Shown: positions 54,234 to 62,945 of the stretch, piece after piece | Layout of the letters: every line of letters starts with the position of its first letter | Numbering within the stretch: the first letter of the stretch is position 1 | Program-made: the position numbers and the translations under genes | Origin: Streptomyces albireticuli | GTDB taxonomy: Bacteria > Actinomycetota > Actinomycetes > Streptomycetales > Streptomycetaceae | Assembly: GCF_021228125.1 (NCBI RefSeq) | Contig: NZ_JAJQQS010000009.1 | Span: 124,001 to 188,000 of the forward strand | DNA length: 64,000 nucleotides | Direction: 5' to 3' | The notes under the pieces: generated by a model | The model's database searches: none | The model's input: only the letters and a program-made list of their open reading frames with translations | Told to the model about the DNA's origin: nothing

Positions 54234-54740
54234 CTACGCGCGCGGCCCCGCCGAGAGGCGTGAGGGGCGGATGCCGGTGACGAGGGCGCCGATGGCGCGG
54301 TCGATGTCGGAGCCGAGGTACCAGTCGCCGGTGTGGTCGAGGCTGTAGACGCGGCCGTGGGCGTCGATGGTGAGCAGTGCCTGTCCGTCGGCTTCCTGGC
54401 CGAGGGGGCAGACGTCGGTGCCGAGGGCGCGGCCCAGGTCGGCGACGGTGCGGGCGAGGTGCAGGCCGTGGAGGGGGTCGATCCGGAAGGGGGTCGGGGC
54501 GATGTGCCGGCCGGGTCCGGAGGCGGCGATGTGGAGGCCGCCGAACTCGGCCCACGCCTCGACGGCGGCGGGGAAGACGGTGTGCCGGTGGCCGGCCGGG
54601 GAGGTGTGGGCGCGCAGGGCGTCGGCCCAGTGTTCGGCGGCCTTGATGTCCCAGCGGCCCGGCTGCCAGCCGGCCTCGCGGAGGGCGGCGTCGACGGCGA
54701 CGGGGAAGCGGGTGGCGGCGGTGCGGTCGAAGGCGCGCAT
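54234..54740 (-). CDS. SUKH-3-type immunity protein
   Basis: This is a 168-residue soluble protein. The pattern AATRFPVAVDAALREAGWQPGRWDI near the N-terminus, AAVEAWAEFGGLHI, FRIDPLHG, LGRALGTDVCPLGQEADGQALLTIDAHGRVYSLDHTGDWYLGSDIDRAIGALVTG matches the SUKH-3 branch (SUKH = Syd/US22/Knr4 fold), whose members neutralise polymorphic toxins. It follows the YwqJ-type deaminase gene by 5 bp on the same strand, which is the toxin-then-immunity order. Confidence 0.82.
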   Translation of the reverse strand: MRAFDRTAATRFPVAVDAALREAGWQPGRWDIKAAEHWADALRAHTSPAGHRHTVFPAAVEAWAEFGGLHIAASGPGRHIAPTPFRIDPLHGLHLARTVADLGRALGTDVCPLGQEADGQALLTIDAHGRVYSLDHTGDWYLGSDIDRAIGALVTGIRPSRLSAGPRA

Positions 54741-54745
54741 GCGGG

Positions 54746-55276
54746 TCAGCCCTTGCCGTTGTTCGGGGCGGCGGGGTCGACGGCCCGGACGCCGAAGTGG
54801 GTGAGGAGTGCCGTACAGGAGCGGCAGGGGGGCGCGTAACCGCCGTGGCGCGGGTCGCCGTCCTCGCGGATGTGGCGGGCGGTGAGCTTGGCGTGCTTGA
54901 GGGCGCGCCGGGCCTCGCCGTGGGTGAGGGGTTTGCGGGAGGCGCGTTTGCTGCGGCCGCCTTCGAAGGCGGTGAGGTAGCGGGTGAGGAGGAGCGCCTC
55001 GGGGCAGCGGCCGGTGAAGCGTTCGCGGCGGTCGCTGGTGAGGGTGTCGAGGAAGTCCTGGACGAGGGGGTGGAGCGCGGGGGGTTGTTCCGCCTTGCCG
55101 CCGGTGCAGGTCAGGGTCTCGCCGCGGACGGAGAGCGCGGCGGCGACGGCGGGCAGGATGCCGTCGCGGCGGTGGAGCAGGGCGGGTGGACGGTCGGCGT
55201 CCTCGGTGGCGCTCCAGCTGAGCCGGGGGTCGCCGGGTGAGGTGCCGTCCGTCTGGCGGTCCTGTGTCGTGTGCAT
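54746..55276 (-). CDS. YwqJ-type nucleic-acid deaminase-like protein
   Basis: This is a 176-residue protein with both halves of a deaminase zinc site: C91-P-E93 (RCPEALLLTRYL) and P150-C151-R-S-C154 (APPCRSCTALLTHFGV). This is the pattern of the YwqJ family of toxin deaminases. A leader of about 25 polar residues is not a signal peptide. There is no large delivery domain, so it is either an intracellular enzyme or a toxin tip on its own. ATG 55276 has GGGAGGGAAG on the minus strand. The SUKH-3 gene follows 5 bp later. The substrate (nucleotide, RNA or DNA) is unknown. Confidence 0.78.
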   Translation of the reverse strand: MHTTQDRQTDGTSPGDPRLSWSATEDADRPPALLHRRDGILPAVAAALSVRGETLTCTGGKAEQPPALHPLVQDFLDTLTSDRRERFTGRCPEALLLTRYLTAFEGGRSKRASRKPLTHGEARRALKHAKLTARHIREDGDPRHGGYAPPCRSCTALLTHFGVRAVDPAAPNNGKG

Positions 55277-55651
55277 GGTGGTTCTTCCCTCCCGTGCAAT
55301 CCCCCTGTTGCGGGGATCAGCCTGCCAAATGGGGTGGCGGGTGTGGAAGTCAGGTCGGGGTTGGGTGAGTGCCGTGTGGTGTTCATGTGTCGGGTGATCA
55401 CTGTGGGGCATCGCGTGGTGACCGTGGCACCACGGGCGTGGCGGGCTTGTCGAGTGCGCCCGCAAACGGGGCGCGGAGCGCGTCGTCCTCCTTGCGGCAC
55501 CGCATAGGCTGTGCCGCACCAGGAGTGTTCTCGGCCATGGGGACACCGACGGGCCGGGCCGCCCCGTGGCGCGGCCGGGGTCTGGTGGCCCGCGGCGTCC
55601 GCCGCACCTGTCCGGGCCGTCAGGGGACACAGTCAGCAGGGGGCATCCGCC
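55277..55651. other. 375-bp divergent promoter region of the toxin-immunity locus
   Basis: The region lies between two divergent gene pairs. TAGGCT (55505-55510) could be a -10 for the rightward pair, giving a leader of about 135 nt. No gene is seen. A palindrome-like GTGGCACCACGGGC occurs at 55424-55437. Confidence 0.4.
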
Positions 55652-56629
55652 ATGACGACAGGTCGGCTCGGGCAGCAGGCCGCGCCACCGAACACGGCCT
55701 ATGCCGGGCAGGTCGTGCACTTCCCGGATCCGGTGAGGGCCGGCCGCTACCCCAAGGGCGTGCGGGTGGACGACGACGGCTTTCCGGACTTCTCGCCCTA
55801 CGCGCGGGCCGCGGCGGAGATCGCCGAGCCGCCGGAGGGCTTCGGTGTCGACGAGCTGCGGCTGACCGACTACGTGTCGGCGAACGCGGCCCTGCACGCG
55901 GAGGGCCACGAGCTGTGGGCGAGCATGCCGCTGGTGGCGACGCCGCACGGCTGGACCTGGCACCACGTGGCGGGCACGCGCCGGCTGGAGCTGGTCCCGG
56001 CCGAGGTGAAGGCGCTGCTGCGGCACCACGGCGGGCTGGCGACGGCCGCCGTGGACCAGGACAAGCGCGGCACCCGGCCGCTCCAGGAGACCCGGCCGGT
56101 GCACTTCGCGCTGCCGCACCGGGACCTGGCGGTGACGGAGGAGCAGGTGCAGGGCGTCGAGGAGGACCTCGGCTACCGGCTGCCGGGCGCCTACCGCGCG
56201 TTCCTGAAGGCCGCGGGCGGCTGCGCCCCGGTGGGCGCGGCGCTGGACGCCGAGCTGGGCCTGCTGGTGGACCAGCCGTTCTTCACGGTGCGGGACGAGG
56301 CGGCGGTCAACGACCTCGTGTACGTGAACAAGTGTCTGCGTGACCACTTCACCAAGGACTATCTGGGCGTGGCCTTCGTGCAGGGCGGCGTCCTCGCGGT
56401 GAAGGTGAAGGGCGAGGCGATCGGTTCGGTGTGGTTCTGCCCGTACGACGACGCCCGGGACCGGGACGGATGGACGGTGCACGAGCGGGTGGAGCGGCTG
56501 TTGCTGCCGTGCGGTGAGGACTTCGACGCGTTTCTGTCGCGGCTGGCCGGTGGGCCGCCGGAGCTGGAGACCGTCGCGAACCTGATGGTCGACGGTGGCT
56601 TCGCGTACGCCGTCCCGGTGGAGGGGTGA
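55652..56629 (+). CDS. WHH-type nuclease-like domain fused to SMI1/KNR4 (SUKH) domain
   Basis: This is a 325-residue protein. Residues about 20-130 resemble the WHH branch of the HNH/EndoVII nucleases: GYPKGVRVDDDGFPDFSPYA-like opening, W103-H104-H105 in GWTWHHVAGTRRLELVP, and HHGG at 125-128. The usual second His after LVPxxV (VH) is Lys120 here. Residues about 160-325 are a SUKH domain (VTEEQVQGVEEDLGYRLPGAYRAFLKAAGG, later DGWTVHERVERLLL). Toxin and immunity folds are thus on one chain. No signal peptide is seen. ATG 55652 follows AGGGGG. The next gene starts 8 bp after its stop, so both are in one operon. Confidence 0.8.
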   Translation: MTTGRLGQQAAPPNTAYAGQVVHFPDPVRAGRYPKGVRVDDDGFPDFSPYARAAAEIAEPPEGFGVDELRLTDYVSANAALHAEGHELWASMPLVATPHGWTWHHVAGTRRLELVPAEVKALLRHHGGLATAAVDQDKRGTRPLQETRPVHFALPHRDLAVTEEQVQGVEEDLGYRLPGAYRAFLKAAGGCAPVGAALDAELGLLVDQPFFTVRDEAAVNDLVYVNKCLRDHFTKDYLGVAFVQGGVLAVKVKGEAIGSVWFCPYDDARDRDGWTVHERVERLLLPCGEDFDAFLSRLAGGPPELETVANLMVDGGFAYAVPVEG

Positions 56630-56636
56630 GCGCGGG

Positions 56637-59372
56637 ATGGTGACGTTCGCGCAGGCGCAGGAGCGCGCGGAGCGGTGGGTCAACGGTGACGTCCCGGCGT
56701 ACCAGCACCGGGAGGTGCGGGTACGGGAGTTCGACCTGGGCTTCGTGGTCTGGGCGGAGGACCGGGAGGACGGGCCGACGTCGGACGGCGGGAACGCCCG
56801 TCTGGTGATCGCCCGGGACAGCGGGGAGACGACGCTGTGGCCGGGGCTTCCGGTCGGTGAGGTGATCCGGCGGTACGAGGAGGAGTACGGAGTCGTGGAG
56901 GAGCCCGCGCCGGTGGCGGACGAACCGCCGAAGCGGCTGGACCTGGAGGCGACGTCGTTCCTGCTGAGTCCGCCTCAGTGGTTGCAGGACGCGGCGGACG
57001 CGATCGGGATCCCCGACCGGCGTCCGGGGGCTTCGGGTACGTCCGGGGCCGCGGCGACTTCGGGTGCTTCCGGGTTTTCCGGAGGTCCCGGGGCTTCCGG
57101 GGCTTCTGGGGCTTCCGGAGCTTCTGGGGCGACGCCCGCCGGGGGTACGGCCGCTCCGGTTCCGGCTCCCGCTCCGGTGCCCTCCGCCGAGGTGCGGGGC
57201 GAGGACGCGTCGGCCGGGCCCACCGGTCCGGCAGGCTCCCTCGCGGTGTCCACCGCTGCCTCGGGCACGGGTGACACGGCCTCGGGGCCGGGCACGGACG
57301 CCTCGGCGACCGGCCCGGTGGCGAGCCCCTGGGCGGACCCGCAGGCCGGTTCCCCGGCCGGTCCGTCCGGTGCGGGGGACGGCACCGCGGAGCCCCTCGG
57401 CGCGGTCTCGTGGGCCGACGCGGACACCAACGTGGCCGACGACGACGCCGATCGTTCCGTGGGCCTGCCCGCCACGGTGCTGGCGCCCGCGCTGTCGGGT
57501 ACGGACGACGAGGACGACGCGCCCGCGCCGAGCGTCCGGCCGGACGCCAAGACGGCGCTGATGGCCGCGGGCAGCGCGCTGCCGCCGACAGCGATCGCGC
57601 CGGCCATCGACGACCCGACGGGCCGCCTCGCCCCGCCCGCTCCGGCCGGTGCTCCCGGTGCCGGTGCCCCGGGCGCACCCGTGCCGCCCGGTGCTCCCGG
57701 TGGCCCCGGGCAGGCCGTCGGCGCCCCGGCCGCGCCCGGCGCTCCGGGAGCCGGGGCTCCGGTTCCGCCCGGTCCGCCCGGCGCCCCGGGCCGCCCCGGC
57801 GCGGGTGCCCCCGTGCCGCCGGGCCCGCCGGGCGCCCCCGGCGCTCCCGGGCAGCCTCCGCGGCCCGCGGGCGGCACCCCGCCGCCCGGTGGCGCGCACT
57901 ACGCCGCCACGATGCTCGCGGACCCCAACGCCCCGGGCGCGCCCGCCGCTCCGGCTCCTCCGACGGGCCCCGCGGCCCCTGGTCAGCCGCCGCAGGCGCC
58001 CGGCGCGCCCGCCGCCCCGAACCCGCCGGCCGGTGGTGTGCACTACGCGGCGACGATGCTCGCGGACCCCGGCGCCCTCGGTGCCCCGGGCGCTCCGGGG
58101 CAGCCGCCGCACGCGCCGGGAGCCCCGCACGCGCCCGGCGCCCCGGGTGCCCCCGGCGCGCCGGGCCGGCCCGCCACGGGCGGTTCCGTGCCTCCGGGCG
58201 CCCCTGGTGGCCCGCAGGGGCCCGGAGGGGTGCACGCCGCGGCGACGATGCTCGCCGGTCCCGGTGCCCCCGGGGCCCCGACGCCGCCGGGCGCACCCGG
58301 CGCGCCGGCGGCTCCGCACGCCCCCGCCGCTCCCGTGCCGCCCGGTGCGCCCGGCGCGTACGGCTATCCGCAAGCCCCCTCCGGGCTGCCGACGGTCGGG
58401 CCCGGCTATATGGCCGTGCTGCGCTACCGCGCCCCCGACGGTTCGGAGCAGCAGCTGATCCGGCGCAGCGCGCCGGGCACGCCGCACCCGGAGTGGCAGA
58501 TCCTGCACGAGCTGCGGGCGATGAACGTACCGCCGCAGCAGGTGCTGGAGCTGCACACGGAGCTGGAGTCGTGCGATCTGCCGGGCGGTTACTGCGCCCG
58601 CATGGTGCGGGAGACCTGGCCGCAGGTGCGGGTGAGCCACACGGCCGCGTACGGGCGGGACCACGCGACCCGGCAGCAGGGCGTGCGGCACCTGGTGGAG
58701 CACCAGGGCGAGCTGCACCAGGTGGCGGACGGCCCGGCCCGTCCGGCGCCGAACCGGGTGCCGCTGCCGCATCCGCAGCAGGTGCGGCAGGTGCCTCCGG
58801 TGGGTCCGGAGGGTGTCGCGCGGGAGCTGGCGGAGTCGTTCGGTCCGCAGGGTGTCTTCCGGTTCGACCAGCGCGCGGTGTCGCGGCAGGGAGTGCCGGA
58901 CGTCGTGGCGCAGACGCTCGTGTGGGCGGGGCTGCCGGTGGACTTCGGTCCGTTCTTCTGGGGTCAGGCGCAGCCCGGCCGGCCGGTGCCGACGCTGGGC
59001 GAGCTGGCGGCGGAGCGCGGTGTGCGGGCGGCCCCGGACGCGGGTTCGTATCTGGTGATGGGCAGCGACTACGGGCGGCAGCTGTGCGTGCAGTACGGCA
59101 CGGCGCACATCGTGGCGGTTCCGATGGAGGCGGGGCCGGACGGCGGGCCGGTGCCACCGCAGTTCGTCAACACGAGCCTTCCTCAGTTCGTACGCTCTTT
59201 GGCTCTGCTCGGGAAGATGTGGCGGTGGCGCTACGGGCTGACGCCGGAGCAGGCCGGGCGCTGGACCGTGGACTTCCAGGAGCAGTTGCTGGCGCTGGAC
59301 CCGGCGGCGCTGTCGTCTCCGGAGAACTGGTGGGCCCTGCTGGTCGAGCAGATGTGGGACGGTCTCTTCTAG
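56637..59372 (+). CDS. YrhB-like + collagen-like linker + deaminase-like + SUKH-4-like multidomain protein
   Basis: This is a 911-residue protein. Residues about 1-90 resemble YrhB-type immunity domains (VVWAEDREDGPTSDGGNARLVIARDSGETTLWPGLP). About 125-590 is low-complexity Gly/Ala/Pro (GAPGAPG, GASGASG), with three HYAATMLADP-type motifs starting near residues 418, 466 and 530. About 595-690 is a nucleic-acid deaminase-like domain (XOO_2897 type by pattern) with H617-P-E619 and C646-x6-C653 (ESCDLPGGYC). About 700-911 resembles SUKH-4 (GSYLVMGSDYGRQLCVQYGT, then NTSLPQFVRSL). No signal peptide is present. GTG 56640 is an alternative start. It is co-transcribed with the WHH/SUKH gene. Confidence 0.78.
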   Translation: MVTFAQAQERAERWVNGDVPAYQHREVRVREFDLGFVVWAEDREDGPTSDGGNARLVIARDSGETTLWPGLPVGEVIRRYEEEYGVVEEPAPVADEPPKRLDLEATSFLLSPPQWLQDAADAIGIPDRRPGASGTSGAAATSGASGFSGGPGASGASGASGASGATPAGGTAAPVPAPAPVPSAEVRGEDASAGPTGPAGSLAVSTAASGTGDTASGPGTDASATGPVASPWADPQAGSPAGPSGAGDGTAEPLGAVSWADADTNVADDDADRSVGLPATVLAPALSGTDDEDDAPAPSVRPDAKTALMAAGSALPPTAIAPAIDDPTGRLAPPAPAGAPGAGAPGAPVPPGAPGGPGQAVGAPAAPGAPGAGAPVPPGPPGAPGRPGAGAPVPPGPPGAPGAPGQPPRPAGGTPPPGGAHYAATMLADPNAPGAPAAPAPPTGPAAPGQPPQAPGAPAAPNPPAGGVHYAATMLADPGALGAPGAPGQPPHAPGAPHAPGAPGAPGAPGRPATGGSVPPGAPGGPQGPGGVHAAATMLAGPGAPGAPTPPGAPGAPAAPHAPAAPVPPGAPGAYGYPQAPSGLPTVGPGYMAVLRYRAPDGSEQQLIRRSAPGTPHPEWQILHELRAMNVPPQQVLELHTELESCDLPGGYCARMVRETWPQVRVSHTAAYGRDHATRQQGVRHLVEHQGELHQVADGPARPAPNRVPLPHPQQVRQVPPVGPEGVARELAESFGPQGVFRFDQRAVSRQGVPDVVAQTLVWAGLPVDFGPFFWGQAQPGRPVPTLGELAAERGVRAAPDAGSYLVMGSDYGRQLCVQYGTAHIVAVPMEAGPDGGPVPPQFVNTSLPQFVRSLALLGKMWRWRYGLTPEQAGRWTVDFQEQLLALDPAALSSPENWWALLVEQMWDGLF
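57640..58370 (+). repeat. Collagen-like GAP/GPP codon repeats
   Basis: Within the multidomain protein the DNA is a long run of GGC-GCN-CCN codons encoding Gly-Ala-Pro and Gly-Pro-Pro triplets. The AATML peptide motif recurs three times (57888-57926, 58032-58070, 58224-58262). The tract is prone to replication slippage, so its length may vary among strains. Confidence 0.85.
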
Positions 59373-59569
59373 GGGGCCGACCGGCGTGTTGAGGGCGCAG
59401 GGCGTTCGACCCTTGATGAGGGGGTCGGACGCCCTGCTGTCGTCGGTCGGCGCATCCTTGACAGAGGAAGCGGGCGGAGTGTCGTGTTTCGGGCAGTTCC
59501 GTCGTCCAGGAATGATGTGCGCCGGACCGCGTCACATACCGGATATCCGGGATAAAAGGGGCTTCAAGG

Positions 59570-60475
59570 ATGAGTGCATCGGTATCTCCTGACGGTTTCT
59601 CCGTGGTACGGGGCCGTGGTTACCGTCCTGATCAGGTGGAGCGCGCCCTCGCCGAGCACGCGCGCCGACGGGACGACGCGTGGGAGCGCGCCGCCCGGCT
59701 GACCGTGCTGGCGCGTGAGATGGAGGACGAGGTCGCGCGCCTCGCGCAGGTCGTGGCCCAGCTCCCGCCGCAGACCTACGAGCAGCTCGGGCACCGGGCC
59801 CAGGGCCTGCTGTTCACGGCGCAGGCCGAGGCGGCGGGGCTGCGGGAGCGCGCGGAGGCGGCGTCCGTCGAGCTGATGGACGCGGCGGAGGGCCACGCGC
59901 GCGCGGTGCGGGACGCCGCGCACGAGCACGCGGTGGCCGTGCGCGCGGAGGCGGAGGAGTGGTCGCGCCGGGCCCTGGAGGCGGCCGAGGCCGTCGCCGA
60001 CGACGTGGGCGCCGTGGCGCGCCGTGAGGTGAAGGAGCGCCGCGAGGAGGCCCTCGCGGCGCTGAAGGAGATGCGGCAGCGCACGGCGGCCGTCCTCGCG
60101 GACCAGGAGAAGGGCCACGCGGAGCGCTGGGAGACGGCGGGCCGCGAGATCGCCGAGCGCGAGGCGGCGCTGGACGTGCGGATCGCCGCGATGGAGGAGT
60201 ACGCGCGGAACGCGCTGGCCGAGGCGCAGCGGCGCTACGCGGAGGCCGAGGAGGCCGCGCGGCACGGCCAGGAGGACGCGGAGGCGCAGGCCGCGGCGCT
60301 GATCTCGCACGCGCGGGTGCGGGAGGAGCGGGTGGCCCGGGACACGGAGCGGGTGCTCCGGGAGCACGACGAGCGGCGGGAGGAGCTGCGGGCGCACATG
60401 GCGCACGTGCGGCACAGCCTCGCGGCGCTGACGGGGAAGCCGGTCGCGGAGGACCTGGGCGCGGGGGAGCTGTGA
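59570..60475 (+). CDS. DivIVA-like coiled-coil protein (often misnamed cellulose-binding)
   Basis: This is a 301-residue protein. The first 45 residues, with FSVVRGRGYRPDQVERAL, match the short membrane-binding start of DivIVA-like actinobacterial proteins. Residues about 50-280 are an almost continuous Ala/Glu/Arg coiled coil with heptad pattern, no TM and no Cys. Such proteins organise polar growth or cytoskeletal assemblies in Streptomyces. ATG 59570 has GGGG about 15 nt upstream and AGG adjacent, so initiation signals are weak. Confidence 0.8.
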   Translation: MSASVSPDGFSVVRGRGYRPDQVERALAEHARRRDDAWERAARLTVLAREMEDEVARLAQVVAQLPPQTYEQLGHRAQGLLFTAQAEAAGLRERAEAASVELMDAAEGHARAVRDAAHEHAVAVRAEAEEWSRRALEAAEAVADDVGAVARREVKERREEALAALKEMRQRTAAVLADQEKGHAERWETAGREIAEREAALDVRIAAMEEYARNALAEAQRRYAEAEEAARHGQEDAEAQAAALISHARVREERVARDTERVLREHDERREELRAHMAHVRHSLAALTGKPVAEDLGAGEL

Positions 60476-60510
60476 CGGTTCCCGGCGGCGGCGCCGCGCG
60501 GGTTCCCCGA

Positions 60511-60545
60511 TCGCCGGACGGCGGCTGAGGCCGTCCGTCCGGCGA
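60511..60545. terminator. Terminator between convergent genes
   Basis: TCGCCGGACGG (60511-60521) and CCGTCCGGCGA (60535-60545) are perfect 11-bp arms with a 13-nt loop, lying between the coiled-coil gene and the convergent transglycosylase gene. The CGCCGGACGG core is shared with the dispersed palindromic element. Confidence 0.75.
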
Positions 60546-60603
60546 CCGGGGGCCGGGGCTTCGGCTGTGACGTGGTGCCCCCCGGCTGTGATGCGGCGCC
60601 AGG

Positions 60604-62472
60604 CTAGGACGCGGCGCCCGCCTTCTTCGCCGGTGTGCCCGACGGGGCCGACTGGGTCGGGGCCGGCGCGGACGGCGTACCGCCCGCCTTACCGTCCTTC
60701 TCCGGCTCCTTCTCCGTTTCCTGCTCGACGTTCAGGTGGACCACCAGGACCGTTCCGTCGGGCGTCGTCACCTTTAGCGCGTACGCCCCCGTGTTCTTGT
60801 CCGTGAACAGCTCGGGCAGGAGAAGCCGCCCGTCCTTGCCGGTCCGGCCGAGTTCGAGCGTGCGGGTGGGCTTCCCCCGGTCGTCCTTGAAGTACGGGCC
60901 CGAGGTCACCTCCGTCTTGCCGTCGGAGGTGGTCACCGTGGCGGTCAGGCGCAGGTGGTCGACGGCCGTGCCGTCCTTCTTGAGGGCGACGACCGTCAGG
61001 CGCTTGGCGAAGGAGCCGTTCGGGGTGGCCCTGAACTTCTCGTTGCCGACCTGGGTGAGGGTGTCGGCGTGCGGGGTCACGACCGTGGCGTAGAAGTCGA
61101 CGGCCTTGACGCCCCGGACGTCGGTCGTGGCCCGCACGGTGAACGGGCCGGACCGGTCGCCCGCCGTGATCTGCCGTGCGGAGGCGACGCCGTCCTTGCC
61201 CGTGGGGACCGTGACCTTGATGACCTTGGGGCCGTTCGGGAAGTGGGCGTCGGTGTCGCCGATGATCTCGAAGGTCACCTGGGCGCCGGCGACCGGCTTG
61301 CCGGTGCGGTCCGTGGCGCGCACGCCGGCCTTCTCGTTGAAGACCGCGCCCTCGGTGGTCTGCCACCTCTCGGCGACTTCGTGGCGGTCGAGACGGGCGA
61401 CGGGCGCCGGCTTCTCCGGCTTGGGCTTCTCCGGCGTCGGCTTCTCCGGGGCCGGCTTCTCCGGCTTGGGCTTTTCCGGCGTGGGCTTCTGCGGACCCGG
61501 CTTCTGCGGACCCGGCTTCTGCGGACCCGGCTTCTGCGGCGCGGGCTTGGCCGGGCCCGTGGACCCGCCGGTGGAGCCGCCCGGGGTGTTCCCCGGCTTC
61601 CGGTTCGGCGGGGTCGGCGTGGGGCGGCTGCCCGGGGCGCTGCCGGAGGGCGCGGGGCTCTGCGAGCCGCTGCCACCGGGCAGGCTCGGCAGCTCGGCGA
61701 CATCGCCGGACTGGTACTTCCGCATCCAGGCGAGGACGGCGGTGACGTACTCGCGGGAGGGGTTGTAGCGCAGGATGGCCTTGTCCAGGTCCTGCGGCTT
61801 GTTCATGTCCCGGCCCTCGGCGCAGAGGTAGCGCGCGGTGCCGAGGGCGGCGTCGTAGATGTTGTTGGGGTCCTTGACCCCGTCGCCGTTGCCGTCGGAG
61901 GCGAAGCTCTCCCAGGTGGACGGGATGAACTGGGTGGGGCCGACGGCCCTGTCGTACTCGGCGTCGTCGTCGTAGCGGCCGCCGTCGGTGTCCCGGACCG
62001 TGGCGAACTGCCCGCCCGTCAGCCGGGGGCCGAGGATCTTCCGGTCGCTGCGCCCGTCGGGCAGCAGCTGTCTGCCCTCCATCGTGCCGTGGTGCGACTC
62101 GACCTTGCCGATGCCGGCGATGAGCTCCCAGGGGATGTGGCAGTCCGGCCGGTCGGTCCGCATGGCCTGGGCCGCCTTCCGGTAGGCGTCCAGGGCCGTC
62201 GCGGGGATGCCCGTGGCGGCGTCGCCCCCGTCGACCCGCTGGTCCGGCGGGGGCAGCGGGCCCGGGGAGCGGGGCTTGAGGTCCGGCAGCGTGAGGTTCG
62301 GCGTGCCGTGCGGCAGGCCCTGGGGGTTGTCGGGGCCGGGCTTGGTGTCGTCGGCGTCGGCGATGTTGTGCGGGGGGCTGACGCCGACGGCGGCGGTGAG
62401 GCTGGCGACGAGCAGGGCTGTGCACAGGCCCTGCCGGGAAACGCTGGCAGCGCGGGTACGGAGTATCTTCAC
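60604..62472 (-). CDS. Secreted lytic murein transglycosylase (MltB-like) with PEKP linker and Ig-like domains
   Basis: This is a 622-residue exported protein. A signal peptide (about 1-38: basic start, LCTALLVASLTAAVGV) is followed by an MltB/GH103-like domain (about 85-265), with catalytic Glu E125 in AGIGKVESHHGT and RAVGPTQFIPSTWESFASDGNGDGVKDPNNIYDAALGTARYLC. A linker of repeated KPxPQ/EKP units (about 300-370) leads to two Ig-like bacterial domains (about 385-600) and a Pro/Ala/Ser tail. It cuts glycan strands to 1,6-anhydro ends. GTG 62472 has GGAGGAAG upstream. The linker repeats suggest attachment across the wall. Confidence 0.92.
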   Translation of the reverse strand: MKILRTRAASVSRQGLCTALLVASLTAAVGVSPPHNIADADDTKPGPDNPQGLPHGTPNLTLPDLKPRSPGPLPPPDQRVDGGDAATGIPATALDAYRKAAQAMRTDRPDCHIPWELIAGIGKVESHHGTMEGRQLLPDGRSDRKILGPRLTGGQFATVRDTDGGRYDDDAEYDRAVGPTQFIPSTWESFASDGNGDGVKDPNNIYDAALGTARYLCAEGRDMNKPQDLDKAILRYNPSREYVTAVLAWMRKYQSGDVAELPSLPGGSGSQSPAPSGSAPGSRPTPTPPNRKPGNTPGGSTGGSTGPAKPAPQKPGPQKPGPQKPGPQKPTPEKPKPEKPAPEKPTPEKPKPEKPAPVARLDRHEVAERWQTTEGAVFNEKAGVRATDRTGKPVAGAQVTFEIIGDTDAHFPNGPKVIKVTVPTGKDGVASARQITAGDRSGPFTVRATTDVRGVKAVDFYATVVTPHADTLTQVGNEKFRATPNGSFAKRLTVVALKKDGTAVDHLRLTATVTTSDGKTEVTSGPYFKDDRGKPTRTLELGRTGKDGRLLLPELFTDKNTGAYALKVTTPDGTVLVVHLNVEQETEKEPEKDGKAGGTPSAPAPTQSAPSGTPAKKAGAAS

Positions 62473-62945
62473 AGGCTGCTTCCTCCGGAGACCGTCGGCC
62501 GGTGCGAAGGGGGTCGCACGGTGCCCCCCTCGGCCATGAACCCGAACACTAATTCTCTCCGGCCCCAATTGTCTTGTCCGGGGAACGGCTTCACGCATTC
62601 TTCGCTCTTCGTTCCCCGCGCGGGCGCCGTCCGTGGGGGCGCGGCGCGGGCGACGGGGCGCGCGGTGGTGCGTCCGGCGCGGTCCCGGGGCGGGGCGCGG
62701 GCAACGCCACGTCCCCTAGGGGTCGTTCCCCGCAATCTCCTCCGCGCGGCTCGTCCCGGAGGAGGAGAAGGGTTCCCGGGACGCTCCTTAGCCTTCTTAC
62801 GGACGGCCTGAGCGCGGGGGTGGGGTTAGCACCACCCCACATACACGGATGAGCACCATCGCGGCCGGTACCCGCATTCCCGCAGGCTGAGCACATGGCC
62901 CGGTGGCACGTACGCACCGGACGGAACAGGTAAGAGGAGACTCAC
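62473..62945. other. 473-bp divergent intergenic region
   Basis: The region separates the transglycosylase from the ABC ATPase. It contains a less G+C-rich segment at 62545-62580 (ACACTAATTCTCTCC..CCCAATTGTCTTG) that probably holds the leftward promoter, and GGAAC (62581-62585), possibly a -35 of SigE-type. TCTCCTCC (62741-62748) pairs with GGAGGAGGAGA (62757-62767). No gene is seen, and I recognise no riboswitch. Confidence 0.5.

Noticed and set aside
56349-59157. Long minus-strand frames opposite the multidomain SUKH protein
   Set aside because: They are Arg/Gly/Pro-rich translations of the collagen-like repeat DNA with no motifs.
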